The notes beneath the pieces are model-generated. The model searched no databases. It saw nothing but the letters and a program-made list of their open reading frames with translations, and was not told the origin of the DNA. 64,000 nt of DNA from Marinimicrobium hydrolyticum (GTDB lineage Bacteria > Pseudomonadota > Gammaproteobacteria > Pseudomonadales > Cellvibrionaceae), in contig NZ_JAVDDU010000001.1 of NCBI RefSeq assembly GCF_030848505.1, positions 682,001-746,000 on the forward strand, read 5' to 3'. Within the stretch, counting starts at the first letter, position 1; each line of letters starts with the position of its first letter. The translations under genes were made by a program, and so were the position numbers. Of the stretch, positions 34,475-47,091 are shown one piece after another.

Positions 34475-35275
34475 TTAGGAGCGACCCAGAATCAGTTCCA
34501 GAACCAGCTTGCTGCCAAAATACGCCAGCATCAGTAAGGCGAAGCCCACCAACGTCCATCGAATCGCCGTATAACCCCGCCAACCTTGCCGGTGGCGACC
34601 CCAAAGCAAAACCACATAAATCAACCAGGCGGCTAGAGAGAAGGCTGTTTTATGGACCAAATGCTGAGCGAACATGTCGTCCAGAAACACGAAGCCCGAC
34701 AAGATGGAAAGGGTCAGCAGCACAACACCAGCCCATAGCACTTCAAACAGCAGGGCCTCCATGGTCTGTAGTGGCGGTAGCAGGCGGACACTGCCGCTGG
34801 GGTGCTTGTGTCGCAATTGGTGGTTCTGCCACGCCAGCAGCAGCGCTTGAAGTGTAGCGATGGTGAGCAAACTGTAGGCGAGAATCGACAGTAGGGCATG
34901 GCTGGCAAGCCCGAGCCGCAAGTCCACGTGGGTACCGCTTTCTCGGCCGAGCAGCGACGCGCAAATACCGAGTACCGTCAGGGGTAGCAGCAGGATAAAC
35001 AAGTTGTGCAGCGGCTTGCGCAGGCAACTTACCAGTACAATGGCATTGATAACCCAGAAAATCAGTGTCGAAACTGGAAAGAAGCCCACCCTGACGCCGT
35101 GCTCACTGATCGTCAGAGCGTAAATTCCTACGCCGTGCGCCACTAGCGCGGCGGCCACCCAGCTCAGCAACCAGTGCCGGTTGGCGGGAGCCTTTTGCTT
35201 CAGGCAGTAGACCAAATAGCCACTGGCCCCAACATAAAGGAGCAGGGCAATGATGTTGGCGGCGAAACTGATCAT
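34475..35275 (-). CDS. ypjD: CcsA/YpjD-family inner membrane protein
   Basis: A 266-residue protein with eight hydrophobic helices, belonging to the cytochrome c assembly (CcsA/CcmC-like) superfamily. It has conserved histidines (SEHGVRVGF, SHALLSILAYSLL, HKTAFSLAAW) but no full WWD haem-handling motif that I can see. The E. coli homologue YpjD is of uncertain function. It is divergent from ffh and upstream of the CorB-like gene. Confidence 0.85.
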   Translation of the reverse strand: MISFAANIIALLLYVGASGYLVYCLKQKAPANRHWLLSWVAAALVAHGVGIYALTISEHGVRVGFFPVSTLIFWVINAIVLVSCLRKPLHNLFILLLPLTVLGICASLLGRESGTHVDLRLGLASHALLSILAYSLLTIATLQALLLAWQNHQLRHKHPSGSVRLLPPLQTMEALLFEVLWAGVVLLTLSILSGFVFLDDMFAQHLVHKTAFSLAAWLIYVVLLWGRHRQGWRGYTAIRWTLVGFALLMLAYFGSKLVLELILGRS

Positions 35276-35407
35276 GCGGTTAGGGCGGCCTCACGCATTG
35301 GCACAGGATAGGGTCCGCAGTTTGTCACAAGGAGGAACTAAAGAGAAGCATGTAGCCTCTCAATGGCGCGGCCCGTGTCCCCTGGACCGGCCCCCCGGTA
35401 TTGGGGG

Positions 35408-35413
35408 TATAAT
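35408..35413 (+). promoter_or_regulatory. Candidate -10 element of ffh
   Basis: A consensus TATAAT stands 36 bases before the ffh ATG. The best -35 (TGGACC, 19 bases upstream) is poor, so only the -10 is proposed. Confidence 0.4.
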
Positions 35414-35448
35414 CGCGGCATCACCTGTTACCAACTGTGGGAATTTTC

Positions 35449-36858
35449 ATGTTTGATTCGTTAAGTGACCGGCTTTCCCAGTCGTTGCGCAAAGTCAGCG
35501 GCAAGTCGCGGCTGACTGAAGACAATATTAAAGACACCTTACGTGAGGTTCGCAAGGCGCTGTTGGAAGCGGATGTGGCCCTGCCGGTGGTGAAAACCTT
35601 TGTCGATCAGGTGCGTAGCCGGGCATTGGGGCAGCAGATCAGTAAGGCACTCAACCCCGGGCAGCAGTTCCTCAAAATTGTTGAAACTGAGCTGGTTGAG
35701 ACCATGGGCAGCACCAGCACGGGGCTGGACCTGGCGGTTAAGCCCCCGGCCGTAATACTGATGGCGGGGCTTCAGGGGGCGGGTAAAACCACCTCGGTCG
35801 CCAAGCTGGCGCGTTACCTAAAAGACCGGGAAAAGAAAAAGGTGCTGGTGGTCAGTGCCGACGTTTACCGCCCCGCAGCTATTCAGCAATTGGAGACTCT
35901 TGCCGGTGAGGTGGGGGTCGACTTTTTCCCCTCCAGCAGCGATCAGGATCCCGTGGCCATTGCCAAGGGTGCTATTGATCAGGCACGCCGTCAGTTTGCC
36001 GATGTAGTGATTGTGGACACCGCTGGCCGACTGCATATTGACGAAACCTTGATGCAGGAAATCAAGTCCCTGCACAGCGCCGTAACGCCTGCTGAAACCC
36101 TGTTCGTGATTGATGCCATGATCGGTCAGGATGCCGTTAATACAGCCAAGGCGTTTAACGATGCTTTGCCACTAACCGGTGTCGTGCTCACTAAAGTGGA
36201 TGGCGACGCCCGCGGCGGTGCTGCGCTGTCGGTTCGGCAGGTGACAGGCAAGCCCATTAAGTTCCTAGGTGTGGGTGAGAAGGTGGATGCACTTGAAGTG
36301 TTCCACCCAGACCGGATCGTCTCCCGCATATTGGGTATGGGCGATGTGATGTCGCTCATCGAAGAAGCGGAACAAAAGATTGACCGGAGCAAAGCCGACC
36401 GTTTAGTCAAGAAGATGAGCAAGGGCCAGCGTTTCGATCTCGAAGATCTGCGCGACCAGCTCCAGCAAATGCAGAACATGGGTGGGCTCGGTTCGATGAT
36501 GGAGAAAATGCCGGGTATGGGCAACATGAGCCAAATGGTTCAACAGGCCAATATGGGCAACCAGTTCAAAGTTATGGAAACCATCATTAATTCCATGACC
36601 CCAGCGGAGCGGCGCAACCCCGATAACCTCAATGGTTCTCGTAAACGTCGCATCACCCAGGGCTCCGGGACACAAATTCAGGATCTCAATCGTCTGCTTA
36701 AACAGTACAAGCAGATGGCTAAGATGATGAAGAAAATGAAAGGCGGCGGCATGCAAAAAATGATGCGCGGCATGGGCGGCATGTTTCCAGGCGGTGGTGG
36801 AGGAGCCGGCGGCATGCCACCCGGTGGCGGTTTGCCGCCGGGCTTTCCGCGTAAGTGA
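35449..36858 (+). CDS. ffh: Signal recognition particle protein Ffh
   Basis: A 469-residue SRP GTPase: N domain (FDSLSDRLSQSLRKVSGK), G domain with GLQGAGKTTS, DTAGRLHID and TKVDGDARGGAAL, and a Met-rich M domain that holds the 4.5S RNA and signal sequences. The C-terminus is a Gly/Met/Pro-rich tail. ATG 35449 is the family start; an in-frame GTG at 35437 is possible. The SRP RNA gene is not in the window. Confidence 0.96.
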   Translation: MFDSLSDRLSQSLRKVSGKSRLTEDNIKDTLREVRKALLEADVALPVVKTFVDQVRSRALGQQISKALNPGQQFLKIVETELVETMGSTSTGLDLAVKPPAVILMAGLQGAGKTTSVAKLARYLKDREKKKVLVVSADVYRPAAIQQLETLAGEVGVDFFPSSSDQDPVAIAKGAIDQARRQFADVVIVDTAGRLHIDETLMQEIKSLHSAVTPAETLFVIDAMIGQDAVNTAKAFNDALPLTGVVLTKVDGDARGGAALSVRQVTGKPIKFLGVGEKVDALEVFHPDRIVSRILGMGDVMSLIEEAEQKIDRSKADRLVKKMSKGQRFDLEDLRDQLQQMQNMGGLGSMMEKMPGMGNMSQMVQQANMGNQFKVMETIINSMTPAERRNPDNLNGSRKRRITQGSGTQIQDLNRLLKQYKQMAKMMKKMKGGGMQKMMRGMGGMFPGGGGGAGGMPPGGGLPPGFPRK

Positions 36859-36866
36859 TTGCCTTG

Positions 36867-37292
36867 ATGGCCTCATTAAGACTTGCGCTTGTACTGCTTT
36901 TGGGCGCTGTGTTGGTGGCCTGTCAGGCTGCGGGCGCGGTGCCCAGTGCTGCAGAGTTGCAGGGCTCATGGCGGGTTGAAACGATCGGCGGTGAGCCCAC
37001 GGTTTCAGAAAGTCGGGCCAGCCTGACGTTTTTGGAATCCGAACTGAGCGGGAATGCCAGTTGCAATCGATTCTTTGGAAGTTACCGTTACGACGACGGA
37101 GAGCTGTTCATCGATCCGGAGTTGGCGGGCACGAAAATGATGTGTAGCCCCTCCGTTATGGCCCAAGAGAATGAATTTCTTGCGTTGCTTCCTCAAGCGA
37201 TACGAGTCGCTATAAGCGGCGATGTTTTGCAACTGATGGATGGCGATGGTCAGGTGTTGATCAGTGCCAAACGGGCTGAGGAAAAACAGTGA
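36867..37292 (+). CDS. META-domain lipoprotein (HslJ-like)
   Basis: A 141-residue predicted lipoprotein (signal VLVAC, Cys19) with one META domain: LQGSWRVETIGG, then LSGNASCNRFFGSYRYDDGEL and GTKMMCSP, typical of HslJ-type proteins. In E. coli HslJ is a heat-inducible outer-membrane protein linked to novobiocin resistance. The start at 36867 is chosen for the signal peptide; it lies eight bases after the ffh stop. Its stop overlaps the next start. Confidence 0.78.
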   Translation: MASLRLALVLLLGAVLVACQAAGAVPSAAELQGSWRVETIGGEPTVSESRASLTFLESELSGNASCNRFFGSYRYDDGELFIDPELAGTKMMCSPSVMAQENEFLALLPQAIRVAISGDVLQLMDGDGQVLISAKRAEEKQ

Positions 37293-37636
37293 AGGCTATG
37301 GCTAAGGATAAGAAAGCCAGCCGGGACCTGAAAAGCGAGGCCGCCAAAATCGTTCGAGCAGTCAATGCTCAGGGAGAAAGCCGAGCCGAAACTCAACGTA
37401 TCAACGCCGCGGTTCAGCGCGCCATGGAACACCATTTACGCCAGCACAGTGCCAAGGCACGTGAGCTGGATAAAAAGGCGAAGAAAGTGCAAAGGCTGCA
37501 AGCCTCAGATGACACTGCAACGGATGACTCTATAGCCAATGTTACAGAGCCCGGTGTGGCGCCAGGTGCACGATTACCCTGGGCGTTGCTGGCAGTGTCA
37601 TGGATTTTATTTGCGGCATACTTTCTGTGGGGCTAA
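37289..37636 (+). CDS. DUF2956-like protein with C-terminal membrane anchor
   Basis: A 115-residue protein: a charged helical N-terminal part (KKASRDLKSEAAKIVRAVN, AKARELDKKAKK) and one hydrophobic C-terminal segment (LPWALLAVSWILFAAYFLW). The pattern agrees with DUF2956 as I remember it. GTG 37289 overlaps the previous stop (GTGA) and is well spaced from GAGG; ATG 37298 is the alternative. Function unknown. Confidence 0.6.
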   Translation: MKAMAKDKKASRDLKSEAAKIVRAVNAQGESRAETQRINAAVQRAMEHHLRQHSAKARELDKKAKKVQRLQASDDTATDDSIANVTEPGVAPGARLPWALLAVSWILFAAYFLWG

Positions 37637-37637
37637 T

Positions 37638-38150
37638 GTGATCACGTTTTTTAAAACACGCTATATTATTGCTCGGCCACCTGGGGCCGTTTACCACTTT
37701 CTCTCCGATTTCCGGCACTACTTTGACCAACTTCCGGAGTTTCACGGCGCCCAACTCAGCACCGACGACGCACCCGTAGCGCCCGGCAAACGATTCATCA
37801 TGCGCACGGATAACGAATCTCACGAATACGAGACGCACGTTTGCATGCTGCGAATGGAAGAGCCGACGCTGATTGAGTACGAATACACCTATCGGCATAG
37901 GGAAGCTGATGGTGAGCACAGTCCCATGCCTTGGCAAAAAGCCCGGGTGACTATGCAGCTTCAACCTTATGAAGATGGCACCCAGGTAAACGCCGAAATG
38001 CATGTATTTGGTGTGCAGGGTTTTTTCGCCCGTTGGAAAGTTTCCGCCTTGAAAACGGCGTGTGCTCGGGCGCAAAAAGTCGCCAACGACAGTATGGTGC
38101 GCGTCGCGGAGCGGGCGATTCCTGACGCTAGCGAAGCCGTCCAAATTTAA
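37638..38150 (+). CDS. SRPBCC/START-like ligand-binding protein
   Basis: A 170-residue protein starting at GTG 37638, two bases after the previous stop and preceded by GGGG. The fold signals of the SRPBCC group are present: IARPPGAVYHFLSDFRHYFDQLPEFHGAQ at the start, a central antiparallel sheet and a long C-terminal helix. No substrate can be named. It probably closes the ffh-downstream gene run. Confidence 0.6.
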   Translation: MITFFKTRYIIARPPGAVYHFLSDFRHYFDQLPEFHGAQLSTDDAPVAPGKRFIMRTDNESHEYETHVCMLRMEEPTLIEYEYTYRHREADGEHSPMPWQKARVTMQLQPYEDGTQVNAEMHVFGVQGFFARWKVSALKTACARAQKVANDSMVRVAERAIPDASEAVQI

Positions 38151-38159
38151 GCTGAACGC

Positions 38160-38426
38160 TTAGTCGCACTCACCGCCTACATAGCCCTTCACATTCTCAT
38201 CCGCGCAAGCCACGCATGCGTTGCCGTAGGTTCGCCACTCATCTTCGTTTGCCATGCCACACACGGGTCTGTACTCGTGTGTACACATTTCTGGTCGCTG
38301 TTCGGGACACTTTACAAAACCGGTATCCTGAGGCGTTCCCGCCCGTTCTAGTTCGGCGTCGGGCTGCGTTATTTGACACGCGGATAGCAGCGCTGCCAGC
38401 GTGATCATTCCCACCAAATGTTGCAT
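38160..38426 (-). CDS. Kazal-domain lipoprotein
   Basis: An 88-residue predicted lipoprotein (MQHLVGMITLAALLSAC, Cys17). The mature part contains six cysteines spaced as in a Kazal-type serine protease inhibitor domain, with EYRPVCGM and TYGNACVACADENVKGY. GGAG nine bases upstream supports ATG 38426 over starts at 38441 and 38519. Role inferred: protection against secreted serine proteases at the cell surface. Confidence 0.75.
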   Translation of the reverse strand: MQHLVGMITLAALLSACQITQPDAELERAGTPQDTGFVKCPEQRPEMCTHEYRPVCGMANEDEWRTYGNACVACADENVKGYVGGECD

Positions 38427-38653
38427 CTTTTTGTACTCCATAATCGGTAGAATCAGATAACTCAGAACAAGTGGTACGGGCGAACAGTAGAAATTGTGCC
38501 TTAACGGGCGACGTTTCACAAAGTTACAAGCGCAAATGGTAGCGCTACCTAGCCTGCCTATGCTGCCAAGGCTGTGTTAACATGCCACGAAAGTCGCGCC
38601 GGGGCATCCTCGGGCTGCTAGGATGCCGCCGCCAACTTAGAGTAACGGATTGA

Positions 38654-40351
38654 ATGGTACAAAAACGCCCAATATACATTCCTTTTGCTGGACCCGCTCT
38701 GTTAGAAGCGCCGTTGCTTAACAAAGGCAGCGCGTTCAGTCGTCGTGAGCGCCAGCAATTCAACCTCGAAGGATTGTTGCCCCACAGTATTGAAGCTATT
38801 GAGGAGCAGAAGGAGCGAGCCTATCAACAGCTCTGTTCGTTCCAGACTGACATCGATAAGCACATCTATTTGCGCAATATTCAAGATACCAACGAAACAC
38901 TGTATTTCCGGCTGGTAACGGATCATCTGCAGGAAGTCATGCCGTTGATCTACACGCCCACAGTGGGAGAAGCCTGCCAACAGTTTTCAAAAATTTACCG
39001 TCGCAAGCGTGGCCTCTTTATCAGTTATCCGGATCGCGACCGTATTGATGACATGCTGCAGAACGCCACCAAACAGAACGTCAAAGTCATTGTAGTCACT
39101 GACGGTGAACGCATCTTGGGGCTCGGCGATCAGGGCATCGGAGGCATGGGCATTCCGATCGGGAAGTTGGCGCTCTATACTGCTTGCGGAGGCATCAGCC
39201 CGGCGTATACGCTGCCTATCGTGCTGGATGTGGGCTGCAATAATGAAAATCTCATCAAAGACCCGATGTATTTGGGGTGGCGCCATGAGCGCATTAGCGG
39301 CGACGCTTATTATGAGTTTGTTGAGGAGTTTATCCAAGCGGTGAAAGTGCGCTGGCCGCAGGCACTGCTGCAGTTTGAAGATTTTGCGCAGACTAACGCC
39401 ACGCCACTGTTAGAGCGTTATCGGGACGATCTTTGTTGCTTTAATGATGACATACAGGGTACCGCGTCGGTTACAGTAGGTACTTTGTTGGCCGCCTGCC
39501 GGGCCAAAGGCGAACGATTGAGTGATCAGCGAGTTGTATTCGCAGGTGCAGGTTCGGCCGGTTGCGGTATTGCTGAACAGATCGTCAATCTCATGCAACA
39601 GGAAGGACTCTCGGAGGTCGAAGCGACTGGGCGCATGTTTATGCTCAATCGCAGCGGTTTGCTGCTTGAAGGTGCTCAAGGGCTGCGGGATTTTCAGAAG
39701 GGCTTGGCAACGCCGCGGGAGCAAGTGCAAGATTGGACGCTGGCGCACAGTAAAGAGCCTGAAAATATTCGTCTGCTGGATGTTGTGATTAACGCTCGGC
39801 CCACGGTGCTGGTCGGCGTCTCGGGTCAACCGGGGCTATTTGATAAATCGGTGGTGGAAGCTATGCTTGGGCATGTTGAGCGGCCCATTATCCTCCCGCT
39901 ATCGAATCCGACGTCTCAAGTTGAGGCGACGCCGGTAAACATATTACGCTGGACAGGTGGAAAAGCCATTGTGGCCACAGGTAGTCCCTTTGACCCAGTG
40001 GAGATCGCTGGCCAGCGGCATGAAATTGCACAGTGTAACAACAGTTATATTTTTCCAGGTGTCGGGCTTGGTGTTATCGCCGCCAAAGCGACGCGGATTA
40101 CAGACAGCATGATGATTGCCGCCAGCCGCGCGCTGGCCGACTCATCACCAATGGTTAAAACGGGGCAAGGAGCGCTACTGCCACCACTGGGCGAGATTCG
40201 CCAGGTCAGTAAGCTCATTGCCCGCGCCGTGTTTATGCAGGCCGTGGAAGACGGTGTGGCCATGCCCGTACCGGAGGAGCTGATCGACGACAAGATCGCC
40301 GCCAATTTTTGGGAACCTGCGTATCGCGATTATCGCCGCACCTCTTTTTAA
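38654..40351 (+). CDS. maeA: NAD-dependent malic enzyme
   Basis: A 565-residue malate dehydrogenase (decarboxylating) of the large type. Family blocks: [39 protein letters not shown]-like [12 protein letters not shown], and the Rossmann [13 protein letters not shown] near residue 297. It converts malate to pyruvate, CO2 and NADH. It is transcribed alone, divergent from the Kazal lipoprotein. Confidence 0.95.
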   Translation: MVQKRPIYIPFAGPALLEAPLLNKGSAFSRRERQQFNLEGLLPHSIEAIEEQKERAYQQLCSFQTDIDKHIYLRNIQDTNETLYFRLVTDHLQEVMPLIYTPTVGEACQQFSKIYRRKRGLFISYPDRDRIDDMLQNATKQNVKVIVVTDGERILGLGDQGIGGMGIPIGKLALYTACGGISPAYTLPIVLDVGCNNENLIKDPMYLGWRHERISGDAYYEFVEEFIQAVKVRWPQALLQFEDFAQTNATPLLERYRDDLCCFNDDIQGTASVTVGTLLAACRAKGERLSDQRVVFAGAGSAGCGIAEQIVNLMQQEGLSEVEATGRMFMLNRSGLLLEGAQGLRDFQKGLATPREQVQDWTLAHSKEPENIRLLDVVINARPTVLVGVSGQPGLFDKSVVEAMLGHVERPIILPLSNPTSQVEATPVNILRWTGGKAIVATGSPFDPVEIAGQRHEIAQCNNSYIFPGVGLGVIAAKATRITDSMMIAASRALADSSPMVKTGQGALLPPLGEIRQVSKLIARAVFMQAVEDGVAMPVPEELIDDKIAANFWEPAYRDYRRTSF

Positions 40352-40414
40352 GGTGGTGCGAACGTGCTTTTTTCGAAACCTACTGAGTAAATACTAAGTC
40401 ACGAGGCTAATCCA

Positions 40415-40768
40415 ATGGACTATGAGAGCGCCAAAGAGTATATCTTGGCCAAACCAGAGGCTAAGGAACTTCATCCTTCGGGTGCAGAACTGCCAGTTTT
40501 CAAGGTGTGTCACAAACTTTTCGCCACATTAGGAGAAGAAGATGACGTGCCCTTTGTAAACTTGAAGTGCGATCCCGATTGGGCGCAGGAGCTGCGGGAT
40601 AATTATCCCGGCATAGAGCCTGGCCGACGCATGAACAAAGTGCATTGGAACACCGTTCTGCTCGACGGTAGTGTGCCCGACGATTTGGTGCGCGAGTTGG
40701 TTGATCACTCTTACCAACGCGTGATCGAGAATTTGCCAGAGGCGGATCAACGGCGACTGCAGAGCTAG
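40415..40768 (+). CDS. MmcQ/YjbR-family protein
   Basis: A 117-residue single-domain protein with the YjbR/CyaY-like fold pattern: KVCHKLFATLG, VNLKCDPDWAQELRDNYPGIEPGRRMNKVHWNTV and a C-terminal helix HSYQRVIENLP. The family has a double-wing DNA-binding-like fold, but its function is unproven. It lies between maeA and an SDR gene. Confidence 0.8.
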   Translation: MDYESAKEYILAKPEAKELHPSGAELPVFKVCHKLFATLGEEDDVPFVNLKCDPDWAQELRDNYPGIEPGRRMNKVHWNTVLLDGSVPDDLVRELVDHSYQRVIENLPEADQRRLQS

Positions 40769-40801
40769 CGGGCTGTTAAAAACTATCTGCGAGGAAGGAT
40801 T

Positions 40802-41464
40802 ATGGGCTGTGTAGTGATTACTGGCGCCAATCGTGGTATTGGCCTCGAGTTGTGTCGGCACTATGTCAAAGCCGGTTATGAAGTCTACGGTGCGTGTCGT
40901 AAAGCATCGAAGGCACTCGGCGACAGTGGTGCCAACGTCATAGAGGGCGTGGATGTTAGTCGTGCCGCTGGCATCGGCGAGCTTGCACGCACACTGGATG
41001 GTAAAAGCATCGACATCCTCATAAACAATGCCGGAGTCTTGAAAAGCCAGAGCCTGGGCGATATTGATTACGCCGATGTTGAGCGTCAGTTCGAGGTCAA
41101 TGCCATTGGTCCCCTGCGCGTTACAGAGTCGCTTCTGCCCAACTTGCGTAAAGGCGCTAAGGTGGCGCTGATTACCAGCCGGATGGGTTCCATTGCTGAC
41201 AACACCTCTGGCGGTTCCTATGGTTACCGCATGAGTAAAGCCGCCCTTAATGCCGCTGGCATGAGCTTGGCTCACGATTTGGCGCCAAGGGGCGTTTCCG
41301 TAGCGATTTTGCACCCGGGGTTTGTTCAGACCGATATGGTAGGGGGCGCGGGCGATATAACTCCCGCTGTAGCCGCAGAGCGGCTGGCTCAACGAATTGA
41401 GGATCTCAGCCTCGAAACCACCGGCGGTTTTTGGCATTCCAATGGCGAGCGACTGCCCTGGTAG
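40802..41464 (+). CDS. Short-chain dehydrogenase (C-factor-like SDR)
   Basis: A 220-residue classical SDR: TGANRGIG (cofactor loop), NNAG, the catalytic Ser (LITSRMGS) and YGYRMSKAALN with the Tyr-Lys pair. The short length and IDILINNAGVL pattern match C-factor/sniffer-type SDRs, whose substrates vary. AGGA precedes the ATG. An XRE-cupin regulator gene follows 14 bases later and may control it. Confidence 0.83.
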   Translation: MGCVVITGANRGIGLELCRHYVKAGYEVYGACRKASKALGDSGANVIEGVDVSRAAGIGELARTLDGKSIDILINNAGVLKSQSLGDIDYADVERQFEVNAIGPLRVTESLLPNLRKGAKVALITSRMGSIADNTSGGSYGYRMSKAALNAAGMSLAHDLAPRGVSVAILHPGFVQTDMVGGAGDITPAVAAERLAQRIEDLSLETTGGFWHSNGERLPW

Positions 41465-41478
41465 GGCGGAACACGTCA

Positions 41479-42051
41479 ATGGCCATACCCGATAATATCG
41501 AATTCGACCTCGGCCAGCGGCTGAAATTAGTGCGGGAGCTCAATGGACTCTCTCAGCGCGAGTTGGCCCGCCGGGCCGGCGTCACCAATAGCAATATCTC
41601 CATGATCGAGCAGGGCGCAGTAAGCCCATCCGTAAGCTCCCTCGCTCGATTGCTTGATGCTATCCCTCTCTCTCTCACCCAGTTTTTTGCTTGCGATCCG
41701 AGTCAGGAGCCCAGGGCCATCTATCGAGCCCGCGATTTACGGCAAGACGTTTGCGGGGCTTCAGGTATTGAATGCGCCGCTTTGCCCTCGGAGGCCGACG
41801 GCGCTCACCTGACCATGCGCCGTTATCGATTGGCTCCCGGCAGTGACAGTGGGCCCGAGTGCCGCTCAGAGAGAGTGGGATTGGTAGGCTGGCTGGTAGA
41901 AGGGGAGTTGGAGTTGAGTCTTGGCGCGCGAGTGTTTGCATTGGCCGCTGGTGATGGGTTTTACCTGCCCGCATCTCAACCCTACCGAGTGCGCAACGCC
42001 GGTACAATCAGTGCTCTGGTGTTTGCTGCGCAAGCCGTAATCGCCGAGTAA
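41479..42051 (+). CDS. XRE-family regulator with cupin sensor domain
   Basis: A 190-residue regulator. Residues about 10-65 form a lambda-repressor-like HTH (LKLVRELNGLSQRELARRAGVTNSNISMIEQG) and residues 110-188 a cupin_2 barrel (GWLVEGELELSLGARVFALAAGDGFYLPA). This layout is shared with PuuR-type regulators of polyamine or amino-acid catabolism. ATG 41479 fits the domain start; the frame is open back to 41431. Targets may be the SDR gene before it or fadBA after it. Confidence 0.83.
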   Translation: MAIPDNIEFDLGQRLKLVRELNGLSQRELARRAGVTNSNISMIEQGAVSPSVSSLARLLDAIPLSLTQFFACDPSQEPRAIYRARDLRQDVCGASGIECAALPSEADGAHLTMRRYRLAPGSDSGPECRSERVGLVGWLVEGELELSLGARVFALAAGDGFYLPASQPYRVRNAGTISALVFAAQAVIAE

Positions 42052-42180
42052 TGCCAACGTACTATTCTTGTCACCTGCAAGCCAGTAAAAACCTGTTACG
42101 CTATTTATAGGTATTCATTCTTAACTGATCGATAAGTGGGCCGCCCATTGGCCCGGTCAAGCGGAATAAGAGGCGCAGCT

Positions 42181-45535
<3,355 letters not shown>

Positions 45536-45603
45536 TCAGCCGTAACTTGGCTTAAGTGCGGCTGCTTTGCCGGCGTTCAGCTTCGCGCCATTAATGGGAA
45601 TCT

Positions 45604-47091
45604 TTGTCCTCGCAAACGCTTCTGCTAGACTGCGCCCCCAGCGCCGTTTGCGAGGAAGGTCCTTACTTGGTCATTATCGACTCCCGTCCCAGCCCAGAGC
45701 AGGCTCTGGATGAGCAGATTGCCGCCTTGGCGCAAGTCGGGCCGGCCGAGCGCTGCTTTGCCTTAAGTTTTTCCTGTCAGCAGTACTACCTTCCCGGTGA
45801 GCCCAGGTTGCGCCTGCTGGCACTTCTGGTGCTATCCCGATCCGAAGCGTCAAGCAGTCCCCGTATCGAAGTGGCGCTCCTGCCATACACTCCCGTACTG
45901 GCTGATCAGGTTGCGGCGCTGCCCCCCGATCGAGGTGCTTTACTTGAATTCGCTAACAGCAGTGGCGCTCCTTGGCTCAGCCTGTCCGACCCTTTAGAGC
46001 TTGCCTCGGTTAGCATCCCCAAACCCTGGGGCAACGAAATCTGGTATACGGGTATTGAAGCTCGTGGCCAATCTGCGGTGACCGCCAATGGGTTGCTGAC
46101 CCCACTGCCCTGGTTGCTCGAGCTGGCCCCGCGCCGACTCTCAGCGGGAATGCCCCGCCAACTCATACTGTTGAAGGAGCTTGACCCTCATCCTGCCCCT
46201 GTTTTTGGCGATCTTTACTTTGAGGTGCACCGGAGCAAGCTGGAAGTCTATGTGGTGACTCACCTAGACTCCGGAGCTTGGCCAGGGGGTGTTGGTGGCG
46301 TTCGCTATGGTTTTAGCCCCCAAAAGCGTGCCCGCTATGCCAGTGATCGGGCGTTTAAGCGTGCCTATCTTCGGGCGGTGCAGGAGTACGAAGCGGTCCG
46401 CAATAAAATCGACGCTTTGTTGGATGAGCGCCGACTACAGGAGGGGTTCAGTGTCAGTGCCCCGGTTCCCGTTGCCATGCTGGCGGGTTGGCTGGCTGAT
46501 TTGCCGCCCGAGCTCAATGAAGCTGAGCGACAGCTGCGTGAAACCATGGAGGTTTTCACCGCCGTGCGTCCTGTTCGACCTGGCGATGTGGTCACTGTGA
46601 CCCCGCTGACACCGCACTCGCTTTTGCATGGCGTGCGCGTGATTGAGTTGCAGACTCCGGATTACGAGCGACAGATACTCTCCTTTGGTCAAAAAGTATT
46701 GAATCAGCCTCGGTGGGACACGTCGGAGATTCTGGAGGAGATTCCACTGGAGTCGCCAATCCAGCATCCTCCACAGCGCTGGGTACTTTCCCCCGGGGTA
46801 AGTGCTGAACAGCTCGCGCAATTCCCCAGCTTTGAGGTATTGCGTATCGTGTTGGATGCCGGAGTGTCCTTGCCCTTAGCGCGCCTTAGGCGTGCCTTTT
46901 CCAGTTACGGAAAGGACGCCAATTATCTCCTCATTATGGGCTTAAAGGGTGGTGTCTCCTGGGATCAGGACGTTAACCAGCCTTTGCAGCCGGGTAGTGC
47001 TCGGCTGCTGGCTTCCTGTTGCCGAGAGGGGCACTTCCATACCGACGCTGGCGGCACCTTTTTGGCGGCTATGCCCAGGGAGGCGCTATGA
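45604..47091 (+). CDS. Cupin protein resembling type I mannose-6-phosphate isomerase
   Basis: A 495-residue protein. Residues 125-390 recall type I phosphomannose isomerases: IPKPWGNEIWYTG, LLKELDPHPAPVFGDLYFEVH, and VRPGDVVTVTPLTPHSLLHGVRVIELQTP with the metal-binding cupin His. The first 120 residues and last 100 do not match that enzyme, and it is longer than usual, so isomerase activity is doubtful. The start is apparently TTG 45604 after GGGAA. Its stop overlaps the ATG of the TraB-family gene. Confidence 0.6.
   Translation: MSSQTLLLDCAPSAVCEEGPYLVIIDSRPSPEQALDEQIAALAQVGPAERCFALSFSCQQYYLPGEPRLRLLALLVLSRSEASSSPRIEVALLPYTPVLADQVAALPPDRGALLEFANSSGAPWLSLSDPLELASVSIPKPWGNEIWYTGIEARGQSAVTANGLLTPLPWLLELAPRRLSAGMPRQLILLKELDPHPAPVFGDLYFEVHRSKLEVYVVTHLDSGAWPGGVGGVRYGFSPQKRARYASDRAFKRAYLRAVQEYEAVRNKIDALLDERRLQEGFSVSAPVPVAMLAGWLADLPPELNEAERQLRETMEVFTAVRPVRPGDVVTVTPLTPHSLLHGVRVIELQTPDYERQILSFGQKVLNQPRWDTSEILEEIPLESPIQHPPQRWVLSPGVSAEQLAQFPSFEVLRIVLDAGVSLPLARLRRAFSSYGKDANYLLIMGLKGGVSWDQDVNQPLQPGSARLLASCCREGHFHTDAGGTFLAAMPREAL

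Noticed and set aside
40529-41479. Reverse-strand open frame of about 315 codons opposite the YjbR and SDR genes
   Set aside because: Spans two well-supported forward genes and has no family features.
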